A model generated the notes under the pieces. That model worked only from the letters and a program-made list of their open reading frames with translations, was not told the DNA's origin and did not search any database. This document shows positions 56,999 through 64,000 of a DNA stretch of 64,000 nucleotides, piece by piece (positions within the stretch are counted from its first letter, which is position 1; each line of letters opens with the position of its first letter). The stretch is taken from positions 3,720,001-3,784,000 of the forward strand of contig OZ247498.1 of the NCBI GenBank assembly GCA_965233675.1, written 5' to 3'. This DNA comes from SZUA-309 sp965233675 (lineage in GTDB: Bacteria; Pseudomonadota; Gammaproteobacteria; Pseudomonadales; Azotimanducaceae). Both the position numbers and the translations under genes were made by a program.

Positions 56999-58894
56999 TC
57001 AGGCGATGGTTGCCTGATCCCCCTTGGACTCCAGCCACGATTTCCGATCACCCGAACGCTTCTTGGCGAGCAGCATATCCAGCATCTCATCCGTCTTCCC
57101 GGGTTGATCCAGGGTCAGTTGCACCAGCCGGCGGGTATCCGGATCCATGGTGGTCTCCCGAAGCTGCAGCGGATTCATTTCACCCAGCCCCTTGAAGCGC
57201 TGGACGACCACATTGCCCCGCTTTTTCTCGGCCGCGATCCGATCCAGCACCCCTTCCTTTTCGTCCTCGTCCAGGGCGTAGAAGACTTCCTTGCCCACGT
57301 CCACCCGATACAGCGGTGGCATGGCCACGAAAACGTGGCCCGCTTCCACCAGCGGCCGGAAGTGCTTCACGAACAGGGCGCACAGGAGTGTGGCGATGTG
57401 CAGGCCATCGGAATCCGCATCGGCCAGGATGCAGACCTTGCTGTAGCGGAGTCCGGTGAGATCCGGTGAGCCCGGGTCCACGCCGATGGCGACAGCGATG
57501 TCGTGCACTTCCTGAGAGCCGAGCACCTGGCTCACGTCCACTTCCCAGGTGTTCAGAATCTTTCCCCGGAGGGGCATCACCGCCTGGAACTCGCGGTCCC
57601 GGGCCTGTTTGGCGGAACCGCCCGCGGAGTCGCCCTCCACCAGGAAGAGCTCGGCCCGGTCCGCATCCTGCCCGGAACAGTCCGCCAGCTTGCCCGGCAG
57701 AGCAGGACCTGCCGTGACCTTCTTGCGCGCCACCTTCTTGGCCGCCTGCACCCGCCGCTGGGCGTTCGAGATGGCCACCTCGGCCAGGCGCTCGCCTTCC
57801 TGGGGGTGCTCGTTCAGCCAGAGGCTGAATCCGTCTTTGGCGACGCCGCTGATGAACGCGGCGGAATTTCTCGATGAGAGTTTCTCTTTGGTCTGGCCGG
57901 AAAACTGCGGATCGGCGAGCTTGGCGGACAGCACGTAGGCACACTGAAGCCAGAGATCGTCACCGGTGAGCTTGATGCCGCGGGGGAGAAGATCGCGAAA
58001 TTCACAGAATTCCTTAAGCGCATCCGTCAGGCCGCTTCTCAGACCGTTCACATGGGTGCCGCCCTGGGCGGTCGGGATCAGATTCACATAGGACTCGGTG
58101 ATCAGTTCGCCCCCTTCCGGGATCCACTTCACCGCCCAGGCCACCGCTTCCTGGTTGCCTTGTGCGGCGTGCACGAAGGGCGCGTCCGGAATGCTTTCCA
58201 GTCCTTCCAGCGCGGACTCCAGGTAGGTGGTGAGGCCATCCTCATAGAACCAGGTTTCGTTTTCCGCCGTCTTTCCTTCCACCGCGAAAGACACCTTGAG
58301 ACCAGGGCAGAGTACGGCCTTCGCCCGAAGCAGGTGTTTGAGTTTCGGGACGGAGATATTGGGAGAATCGAAGTAGCTTGCTTCCGGCTGAAACCAGACC
58401 CGGGTGCCGGTGTTGCGCTTGCCCACCGTGCCGGTCGCCTTCAGCTTGCCCGTCGGCTTACCCTTCCTGTAGCTCTGGCTGTAGATCTTGCCGTCCCGCT
58501 TGATCTCCACTTCGAGCTTCTCGGAGAGCGCATTCACCACCGACACACCGACACCGTGCAGACCGCCGGAGAAGTTGTAGTTCTCGTTGTCGAATTTACC
58601 GCCGGCGTGCAGCCGGGTGAGGATCAACTCCACACCGGAGATCTTGTGCTTCGGATGAATGTCTACCGGCATGCCGCGGCCATCGTCGATCACTTCGACA
58701 CCCCCGTCCTTCATCAGGGTGACTTCGATCTCCCGCGCGAAGCCGGCCAGGGCTTCATCCACGCTGTTATCCACCACTTCCTGCACCAGATGGTTGGGTC
58801 GGGTGGTGTCGGTGTACATCCCCGGCCGGCGGCGGACGGGCTCCAGCCCGGAAAGCACCTGGAGGGATTCGGCGGAATACTTGGCGGTCGCCAT
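56999..58894 (-). CDS. parE: DNA topoisomerase IV subunit B
   Basis: ParE is the ATPase subunit of topoisomerase IV. The 631-residue protein has the GHKL motifs VQEVVDNSVDEALAG, DDGRGMPVDIHP and GGLHGVGVSVVNAL, and a TOPRIM domain with LFLVEGDSAGGSAKQARDR-type sequence near 415 and ADADSDGLHIATLL near 490. Length is normal. It follows cpdA's reading direction with a 41-base gap; the yqiA gene found between them in E. coli is missing. Confidence 0.96.
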   Translation of the reverse strand: MATAKYSAESLQVLSGLEPVRRRPGMYTDTTRPNHLVQEVVDNSVDEALAGFAREIEVTLMKDGGVEVIDDGRGMPVDIHPKHKISGVELILTRLHAGGKFDNENYNFSGGLHGVGVSVVNALSEKLEVEIKRDGKIYSQSYRKGKPTGKLKATGTVGKRNTGTRVWFQPEASYFDSPNISVPKLKHLLRAKAVLCPGLKVSFAVEGKTAENETWFYEDGLTTYLESALEGLESIPDAPFVHAAQGNQEAVAWAVKWIPEGGELITESYVNLIPTAQGGTHVNGLRSGLTDALKEFCEFRDLLPRGIKLTGDDLWLQCAYVLSAKLADPQFSGQTKEKLSSRNSAAFISGVAKDGFSLWLNEHPQEGERLAEVAISNAQRRVQAAKKVARKKVTAGPALPGKLADCSGQDADRAELFLVEGDSAGGSAKQARDREFQAVMPLRGKILNTWEVDVSQVLGSQEVHDIAVAIGVDPGSPDLTGLRYSKVCILADADSDGLHIATLLCALFVKHFRPLVEAGHVFVAMPPLYRVDVGKEVFYALDEDEKEGVLDRIAAEKKRGNVVVQRFKGLGEMNPLQLRETTMDPDTRRLVQLTLDQPGKTDEMLDMLLAKKRSGDRKSWLESKGDQATIA

Positions 58895-58935
58895 GAGTTC
58901 TCTTTACTGCTCCTGTCTGCCAGACGTTGCGAACG

Positions 58936-59745
58936 TCAGGACTTTGGTTTGAACGCGCTCCGGTCGATCTCGAGTGGGTAGTCTTCCACCCGTCGGACTT
59001 CCGAGCGGATTGAGCCATCCTGATCGAGCAACAGCCAGCGATAGCCGGGCTTCTGCTCATCTACGGAAAATCGACTCGAGCCCGGCTCGAACTGGATGCA
59101 GGTGGATGGCGTACCCAGCAGATTCAGATGCCGGTGCGTGAGATTGAGTTCCTGATGGGCGTGCCCGAACACCAATGCTCTGATCCTACCGTGCTCGGCC
59201 ATCCATTCTAACAGCTCGTGACCATTTTGAATCCGATCCCGGTCGAGCCAGGGAGAATTGATCTCGACCGGCGGATGATGCGTGATCACCAGCAGGTTCT
59301 CGTTGGCCGTCTTGTCACAGGCGGTTTCGAGCGCGGCGAAGTCCGCATCGCTCACCAGTGCCTGAGGCTCATCGTCCACATGGCTGTCCAGGGCCAGCAC
59401 CTGCCAGTCGCCGAGCTCCAGGCGCTCGGTCTCCAGCAGGGCACCCATGTTTGCAGCGATATCGTGGTTCCCGGGCGTCACCAGGGTGGGGCCCGGAAAG
59501 CGTGCTCTCAGCCAGCCATAGCAACGGGCGTAGACGTCGGGCACCGGATCCTGAGCCACATCGCCGGTTACCAGCAGCGCATCCGGCCGGTGCTCGGCCA
59601 GCGCCTGATCGAGAACGGCAGCAGCACTGTGCCAGGTATCCACGCCGAGCAGCGTGTCGCCGGCCAATGCACGGAGATGCAGGTCGGTGATCTGAAGCAG
59701 TCTGTGCGGGCTTTCGGCGCTCAAAGGGTGAGCACGCGTGCTCAA
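58936..59745 (-). CDS. cpdA: 3',5'-cyclic-AMP phosphodiesterase CpdA
   Basis: CpdA hydrolyses cAMP and so limits Crp/Vfr signalling. The 269-residue metallophosphoesterase has QITDLHL near 18, VTGDVAQD near 59, TPGNHDI near 89, ITHHPP near 155 and FGHAHQELN near 194, covering all the dinuclear metal ligands. Its ATG overlaps the stop of the DUF1249 gene by four bases. Confidence 0.94.
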   Translation of the reverse strand: MSTRAHPLSAESPHRLLQITDLHLRALAGDTLLGVDTWHSAAAVLDQALAEHRPDALLVTGDVAQDPVPDVYARCYGWLRARFPGPTLVTPGNHDIAANMGALLETERLELGDWQVLALDSHVDDEPQALVSDADFAALETACDKTANENLLVITHHPPVEINSPWLDRDRIQNGHELLEWMAEHGRIRALVFGHAHQELNLTHRHLNLLGTPSTCIQFEPGSSRFSVDEQKPGYRWLLLDQDGSIRSEVRRVEDYPLEIDRSAFKPKS

Positions 59746-60215
59746 CTGGCGAGCACGGGGGTCTCTGCGGCCACGCCGTGACGGAGGCAGTGGGCCAGGT
59801 ACTCGCCGAGGAAACGATTGATCTGCGCCTTTTCGTCCGGTTGCCGCATATCCGTATTCGGATAGTCGTAAACGGCGCGCAGAAAGTGTTTTTTACCCTG
59901 GTACTCCACCACTTCCGCGCTTCTCGCATCGTGGTACAGCCGGACGGTCATGCGGGCACGGTGATTCCAGGGCGCATCAGGATGCTGGGTCAGACGGATC
60001 AGGGTGGTATAGGGACTTCGCTCGATGACGTCCATGCGGACAGTCAGGCGCTGACCATTCAGCGCCAGCGCGATGGCACCGCCGTCTGCTTCCCGCATCT
60101 TCGGGAACAGCTTGTTCAGGCGCAGGTAGTTCGCATCGCATTCCGCCATATGCGCCGGCAGATCCATGCTGTATTTCTGACCACGTCCGAGCCGCGCCAC
60201 CTGTTTCTCCATCAA
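59742..60215 (-). CDS. DUF1249 (YqiB) family protein
   Basis: The 157-residue protein matches DUF1249: MAECDANYLRLNKLFP near 23-38, then LTVRMDVIERSPYTTLIRL, MTVRLYHDARSAEVVEYQ and YPNTDMRQPDEKAQINRFLGEYLAHCL. It is conserved upstream of cpdA. Its function is unknown. NudF, which precedes it in E. coli and Pseudomonas, is absent here. It is divergent from tolC. Confidence 0.9.
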   Translation of the reverse strand: MMEKQVARLGRGQKYSMDLPAHMAECDANYLRLNKLFPKMREADGGAIALALNGQRLTVRMDVIERSPYTTLIRLTQHPDAPWNHRARMTVRLYHDARSAEVVEYQGKKHFLRAVYDYPNTDMRQPDEKAQINRFLGEYLAHCLRHGVAAETPVLAS

Positions 60216-60353
60216 GGCATAAATACAAAGAGCGTCCTAATATACCGACCCAGCCATGCTGCGCCACCGCAAAATACACAGATATGGAAAGAGTCCGGAG
60301 ACGGGAATCAGACGCTGATCCGTAAAACAACTGACGATGTGCACGGGGGCGTC

Positions 60354-60362
60354 TGTTAGAAT
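60354..60362 (+). promoter_or_regulatory. Extended -10 element of tolC
   Basis: TGTTAGAAT combines a TG extension with a good -10 box (TAGAAT at 60357-60362). Transcription would begin near 60369, about 78 bases before the tolC ATG. No convincing -35 box is needed or seen. Confidence 0.45.
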
Positions 60363-60446
60363 CGGCCGCTGCGCTGCGGGATCTCATACCCTTTGGAGGT
60401 CCCGAATTCAGTACGAAGTAACTCACTTTCAACAGGTACAAGTGGA

Positions 60447-61892
60447 ATGAATGCACCCCTAGGCACTCCTGACACTGCCGACTCGTTCGGCCCCCGCTGT
60501 GCAAGCACACCCCACAACGGACGGGCGCGGACGCGACGCCTCCCGGCCCTCGGCCTGGCCTGTCTGGCTCTGTTCGGCCTGGGTACGGCACAGGCTGCCG
60601 ATCTGGCCGCCGCGTATGACGCTGCGGTAAGCAACGACCCGGTGCTGGGCGCTGCCCGCGCCCAGTTGGCGGCAAACGAGGAAGCGATTCCTCAGACCCG
60701 CGCCCTGCTGTTGCCGAATATCGGCATGTCCGGCAGCACGGCGTGGAATGAGATCGAAACTCTGGGCAGCGGTGGCACTGAGCTCAACTACAACGATCAC
60801 GACTGGGGCGCCCGGCTGGCTCAACCGATTCTGAACCTGGAGAGCTGGTATACCCATTCCAGTGCCCGGGCGAGTGTCAGCGCGGCACGTTTCAACTACA
60901 GCGCTACCGAACAGGACCTCATCGTCCGCACGGTTGCGGCTTATCTGGACGTGCTCCGTGCCGATTCCGCAGTGGTGTCCTCCCAGCGGGCGGAAGCAGC
61001 AACCCAGCGCCAGCTCGAACAGGTGCAGCAGCGTTTCGACGTCGGCCTGGTTGCCATCACCGACGTGCTGGAAGCCCAATCGGGTTACGACGACTCGGTG
61101 GTGATCCGGGTTCAGGCGGTGGGCGATCACGACATCTACTTCGAGGTGCTGCGTACGCTGACGGGCGAGCCCTATGACGAGATCCTCGATATTTCGGAGG
61201 AGTTGCCCATCGTCAACCCGGCGCCTGGCAACGTGGAAGAATGGGTGAATGTTGCACTTTCCACCAACCCGTCCGTACTTTCCGCCGAGCAGCAGCTGGT
61301 GGCCGCTGAGCGGACGGTGCGAGCCCGACGATCCGGCCATCTGCCGACAATCGACGGCACCATCAACTATCGCCACTCGGTGACTGGCGGCCCCTCGTTC
61401 TTCAGCGGCAAAACGGACAGCACTGTCTATGGCCTGACGGCCACCCTGCCCATCTACCAGGGCGGCTTCATCAGCTCCCGGACCAAGGAAGCCCAGGCGC
61501 TGGCCGACCGGTCCGCGCAACTGCTTCAGGACAGCCGGCTGACCATCGCCCGGGATACCCGGAACCTGTTCCGGCGGGTGCAGACGGACGTGGTTCGGGT
61601 AGCGGCACGATTGAAAGCCATCGCCTCGGCGGAGTCGGCGCTGGAAGCGACCGAAACCGGTTATGAGGTCGGAACCCGCAACGTGGTGGACGTGCTCAAC
61701 GCCCAGGACAATTTCTTCCGCTCCCAGTTCGACTACGCGGACTCGCGCTACAACTACATGCTGAGCCTGATTCTGCTCAAGCAGCGGGCCGGGGTACTGA
61801 GCCCGGAAGATCTGACGGAGCTGAACCAGTTTGCTGATCCCAATGCGCCGGTGAAGCGGATCGCCACACTGCAGGCGCGAAGCGGGACCTGA
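60447..61892 (+). CDS. tolC: TolC-family outer-membrane channel protein
   Basis: TolC forms the outer-membrane and periplasmic tunnel for type I secretion and drug efflux pumps. From the ATG at 60447 (MNAPLGTPDTADSF) the protein has 481 residues with a signal peptide whose hydrophobic core is LPALGLACLALFGLG, cleaved near AQA-ADLAAAYDAAV. Two repeated halves follow (ATEQDLIVRTVAAYLDVLRADS and ALEATETGYEVGTRNVVDVLNAQ are characteristic). The N-terminal region before the signal core is long and Arg-rich. The convergent waaA stop lies six bases away. Confidence 0.93.
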   Translation: MNAPLGTPDTADSFGPRCASTPHNGRARTRRLPALGLACLALFGLGTAQAADLAAAYDAAVSNDPVLGAARAQLAANEEAIPQTRALLLPNIGMSGSTAWNEIETLGSGGTELNYNDHDWGARLAQPILNLESWYTHSSARASVSAARFNYSATEQDLIVRTVAAYLDVLRADSAVVSSQRAEAATQRQLEQVQQRFDVGLVAITDVLEAQSGYDDSVVIRVQAVGDHDIYFEVLRTLTGEPYDEILDISEELPIVNPAPGNVEEWVNVALSTNPSVLSAEQQLVAAERTVRARRSGHLPTIDGTINYRHSVTGGPSFFSGKTDSTVYGLTATLPIYQGGFISSRTKEAQALADRSAQLLQDSRLTIARDTRNLFRRVQTDVVRVAARLKAIASAESALEATETGYEVGTRNVVDVLNAQDNFFRSQFDYADSRYNYMLSLILLKQRAGVLSPEDLTELNQFADPNAPVKRIATLQARSGT

Positions 61893-61897
61893 TCAAC

Positions 61898-63280
61898 TCA
61901 GGCATCGCTGTGCCCGGCGGCGCGACCGGATGCCGCGCTCTCCGGCGCACCCCGTACGGAACACGCCCTGACCTCTGCGCTGAGCAGTTCGAGTAACCGA
62001 TCGGTGGCCCCTCTGTTGCGGGCAACCACCTCGGCGGCGGCATCCCCCGCCGCCAGACGGGCCGGCGCATCGGCCAGACAGTCGGACACCCTTTCTGCCA
62101 GCGAGTCGGCATCCGAGATCAGATGCAGGCAGCCGGCCTCGCCGAACGCGGCCACCACATCCGGAAAGTTGAAGGTCTCCGGCCCCATGAGCAGCGGAAT
62201 CCGGCAGACGGCAGCTTCTATGGGATTGTGCCCACCCACAGAGACCAGACTGCCGCCCAGAAAGGCCACGTCGGCCAGACCGTAGAGGTAAAGCAGTTCG
62301 CCCATGGTATCGCCGAGCACCACGTCCCGGCCCCTGGGAGCATCCACCTCGCTCATCCAGGCCTGACTGAAGCCGGCCTGATCAATGAGCGCGCCGACCT
62401 CGCCGCGCCGCTCCGGGTGTCTCGGCACCAGAATCAGCAGCAGTTCGGGAAAGCGTGCCTTCAGTTGCCGGTGAGCGGCCAGAACGATCGCCTCCTCTCC
62501 CGGGTGGGTACTACCGGCGATCCAGACCGGCCGGCCGGACAGGTCCCAGCGCGCACGCAACGCCCGGACCCGCTCACCATGATCCGCCGGCAGGCGGATA
62601 TCGAACTTCACACTGCCCAGTGCACTGACCCGGTCCGCCGGCGCTCCCAGCGTGAGAAAGCGCTCCGCATGGTCGGCGTACTGACAGGCAATGAAGCGCA
62701 GGCCGCCCAGCATGCTTCGCGTCAACGGCCCGATCCGGGCATAGCCCGCCGCCGAGCGTTCAGAGAGTCGGGCGTTCACCAGGAGTGCCGGCACGCCGCG
62801 GTCGGCGGCTTCCCGCAACATGTTCGGCCAGAGCTCGGTCTCCATGAGCACCAGCAGTCGGGGCCGGAGCTGATCGAAAAAGCTCGAGACCACCGAAGAA
62901 AAGTCATAGGGCGCGTAGCAGTGGGCGACCCGATCCCCCAGCAGCCTTGCCACCTGGGCAGATCCCGTGGGGGTCATGGTGGTGACCAGCACCGGCACCT
63001 CCGGATGCCGGTCCGCCAACGCCAGGATGATGGGAGCGGCCGCAATGGTCTCTCCGGCCGACACGGTGTGAAACCAGATAGCGCCGCGGGGCAACCCTGC
63101 CGGCAGGCGTGCAAAGCGTTCCTGAATCCGTTCTCCGTACGCGGGATCCCGCCTTGCCCGATAGGCCAGCCGCAATCGCACCAGGGGTCGTGCGAGCAGC
63201 AACAGGAACGCATAGAGTATCCGCCAGCCTGCCAGCGCAGCGCCGTCGGGCACGGGGTCGGAGTTCGGGTGATCAGCCAT
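61898..63280 (-). CDS. waaA: 3-deoxy-D-manno-octulosonic acid (Kdo) transferase
   Basis: WaaA adds Kdo to lipid A precursor at the inner membrane, the first core step of lipopolysaccharide synthesis. The 460-residue protein has an N-terminal membrane anchor (ILYAFLLLLARPLV), IWFHTVSAGETIAAAPII near 68-85, LMETELWPNML near 145, GSTHPGEE near 255 and GGHNPIEAAVCRIPLLMGPETFNF near 346. The extra length over the typical 425 is at the two ends. Confidence 0.95.
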   Translation of the reverse strand: MADHPNSDPVPDGAALAGWRILYAFLLLLARPLVRLRLAYRARRDPAYGERIQERFARLPAGLPRGAIWFHTVSAGETIAAAPIILALADRHPEVPVLVTTMTPTGSAQVARLLGDRVAHCYAPYDFSSVVSSFFDQLRPRLLVLMETELWPNMLREAADRGVPALLVNARLSERSAAGYARIGPLTRSMLGGLRFIACQYADHAERFLTLGAPADRVSALGSVKFDIRLPADHGERVRALRARWDLSGRPVWIAGSTHPGEEAIVLAAHRQLKARFPELLLILVPRHPERRGEVGALIDQAGFSQAWMSEVDAPRGRDVVLGDTMGELLYLYGLADVAFLGGSLVSVGGHNPIEAAVCRIPLLMGPETFNFPDVVAAFGEAGCLHLISDADSLAERVSDCLADAPARLAAGDAAAEVVARNRGATDRLLELLSAEVRACSVRGAPESAASGRAAGHSDA

Positions 63281-63429
63281 CGCCGCACAGCCTGCGTCGC
63301 TGCTCGCAGACCGTCAAGGATCCTCGTGCGCTGGCGTGCACGAAGCCGGTTGCAGCGGTCTGTCCCCATTGGCTAGGCTCGGCCGCTGTTTCATATCACT
63401 TCAGCACGATCAGGAGAGCGCGAACGCCA

Positions 63430-64000
63430 ATGACGGGACCGGACCTGGATGCGATCATCATCGGCGGCGGCGTCGCGGGACTCTGGCTGCTCAACCATCT
63501 CACCCACCAGGGCTATCAGTGCGTGCTGTTCGAGGCCGATACGCTGGGCGGTGGGCAGACCCTGGCGAGCCAGGGCATGATCCATGGCGGCATCAAGTAT
63601 GCACTCGGTGGGGCACTCACCGGCGCCTCCGAAGCCATCGCCGGCATGCCGGACAGATGGCGGCAGGCCCTTGCCGGTGACGGTCCGGTGGATCTTTCCG
63701 GACTCGAGGTGCTGGCCGATCGCTATTATCTGTTCGCCGAGGGCAGTTCCCTCGGCAAGCTCACCGGCTTTTTCGCCAGCAAGGCGCTGCGCGGCAGGAT
63801 AGAGCGCCTGAACAGAGCGGATTATCCGGAAGGGCTGCGCAGATTCGATGGCGTGGTCTACGGGCTCCAGGACTTCGTCGTGGATACCCGGCGACTCCTG
63901 GACCGGCTCCGCCAGCCGGTTCAGGACCGGGTCTATCAGCTGAAGGTGGGCGGCGAACACTTGCGCAGAAACGAGGACGACCTGTGGCAACTGAACCTGC
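63430..64000 (+). CDS. FAD-dependent oxidoreductase, N-terminal part (cut by window edge)
   Basis: The frame runs from an ATG at 63430 to the window edge (190 codons). It opens with the dinucleotide-binding motif DAIIIGGGVAGLWLLNHL and a LFEADTLGGGQTLASQGMIHGGIKY stretch, like DadA/glycerol-3-phosphate dehydrogenase-type flavoproteins. A similar gene lies close to waaA in Pseudomonas (PA4991, from memory). The substrate is unknown and the C-terminus is not visible. Confidence 0.85.
   Translation, partial: MTGPDLDAIIIGGGVAGLWLLNHLTHQGYQCVLFEADTLGGGQTLASQGMIHGGIKYALGGALTGASEAIAGMPDRWRQALAGDGPVDLSGLEVLADRYYLFAEGSSLGKLTGFFASKALRGRIERLNRADYPEGLRRFDGVVYGLQDFVVDTRRLLDRLRQPVQDRVYQLKVGGEHLRRNEDDLWQLNL

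Noticed and set aside
56610..57038. Open frame of 142 codons on the reverse strand in the parE-parC spacer
   Set aside because: It crosses hairpin copy C and the end of parE; the sequence is repeat-derived and not protein-like.
1..64000. CRISPR arrays, insertion sequences, prophage or riboswitches
   Set aside because: No regularly spaced direct repeats, transposase, integrase or phage genes, and no recognisable riboswitch folds (TPP, FMN or glycine) upstream of the relevant genes were seen.

Overview
The window is chromosomal DNA from a high-GC gammaproteobacterium. The gene order follows the Pseudomonas aeruginosa region that runs from dnaB/rplI/rpsR/rpsF through rlmB/rnr, purA/hisZ, hflC/hflK/hflX/hfq/miaA/mutL/amidase/tsaE/nnrD/queG/orn, rhdA, fimX/serB and parC/parE/cpdA/tolC to waaA. 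This comparison is from memory. Together with the FimX-type protein and the RhdA-type active site, it suggests a Pseudomonadales or Cellvibrionales/Halieaceae-like bacterium; the species cannot be named from this sequence. No prophage, insertion sequence or CRISPR array is visible. Most of the window is housekeeping operons with short spacers.

Layout. 1-4287 (reverse): pgpA (start only), thiL, nusB, ribD, nrdR, glyA, a vitamin and one-carbon operon lacking the usual ribE, ribBA and ribH. 4288-4818: divergent spacer with two large hairpin repeats, then ettA (+). 6553-11765 (reverse): an accessory-looking block of a PQQ dehydrogenase, a LytTR membrane regulator and a secreted M28 peptidase. 11816-16004 (reverse): radA, dnaB, rplI, rpsR, rpsF. 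16315-17808 (+): an Asp-rich DUF4382 lipoprotein. 17867-20778 (reverse): rlmB and rnr. 20921-21007: tRNA-Leu(CAG), then an SDR oxidoreductase. 22086-25804 (reverse): a heterodimeric ABC exporter with one degenerate ATP site. 25968-32845 (reverse): nitroreductase, CDF transporter, ketoacyl-ACP synthase III, folE2, a Trm112-like protein, purA, hisZ, a DUF2065 protein. 32884-42936 (reverse): hflC, hflK, hflX, hfq, miaA, mutL, amidase, tsaE, nnrD, covering membrane protease control, RNA chaperoning, tRNA modification and mismatch repair.

42963-51643: queG (+) converging on orn (-), rhdA (+, apparently starting at ATC), epmA and efp (-; the modifier and its target), then a PilZ-like protein and a catalytically dead FimX-like protein (+), likely a c-di-GMP and type IV pilus module. 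51647-64000: serB (-), a YtjB/AhpA-family membrane protein (+), parC, parE, cpdA and a DUF1249 protein (-), tolC (+), waaA (-), and the start of an FAD-dependent oxidoreductase (+).

The most unusual non-coding signal is a family of three large hairpin elements at 4418-4521, 4614-4729 and 56591-56720. They share a core containing CAGGGATG-type loops, yet each copy is closed by its own perfect 22-25 bp inverted-repeat arms. Two copies also share a flanking module.
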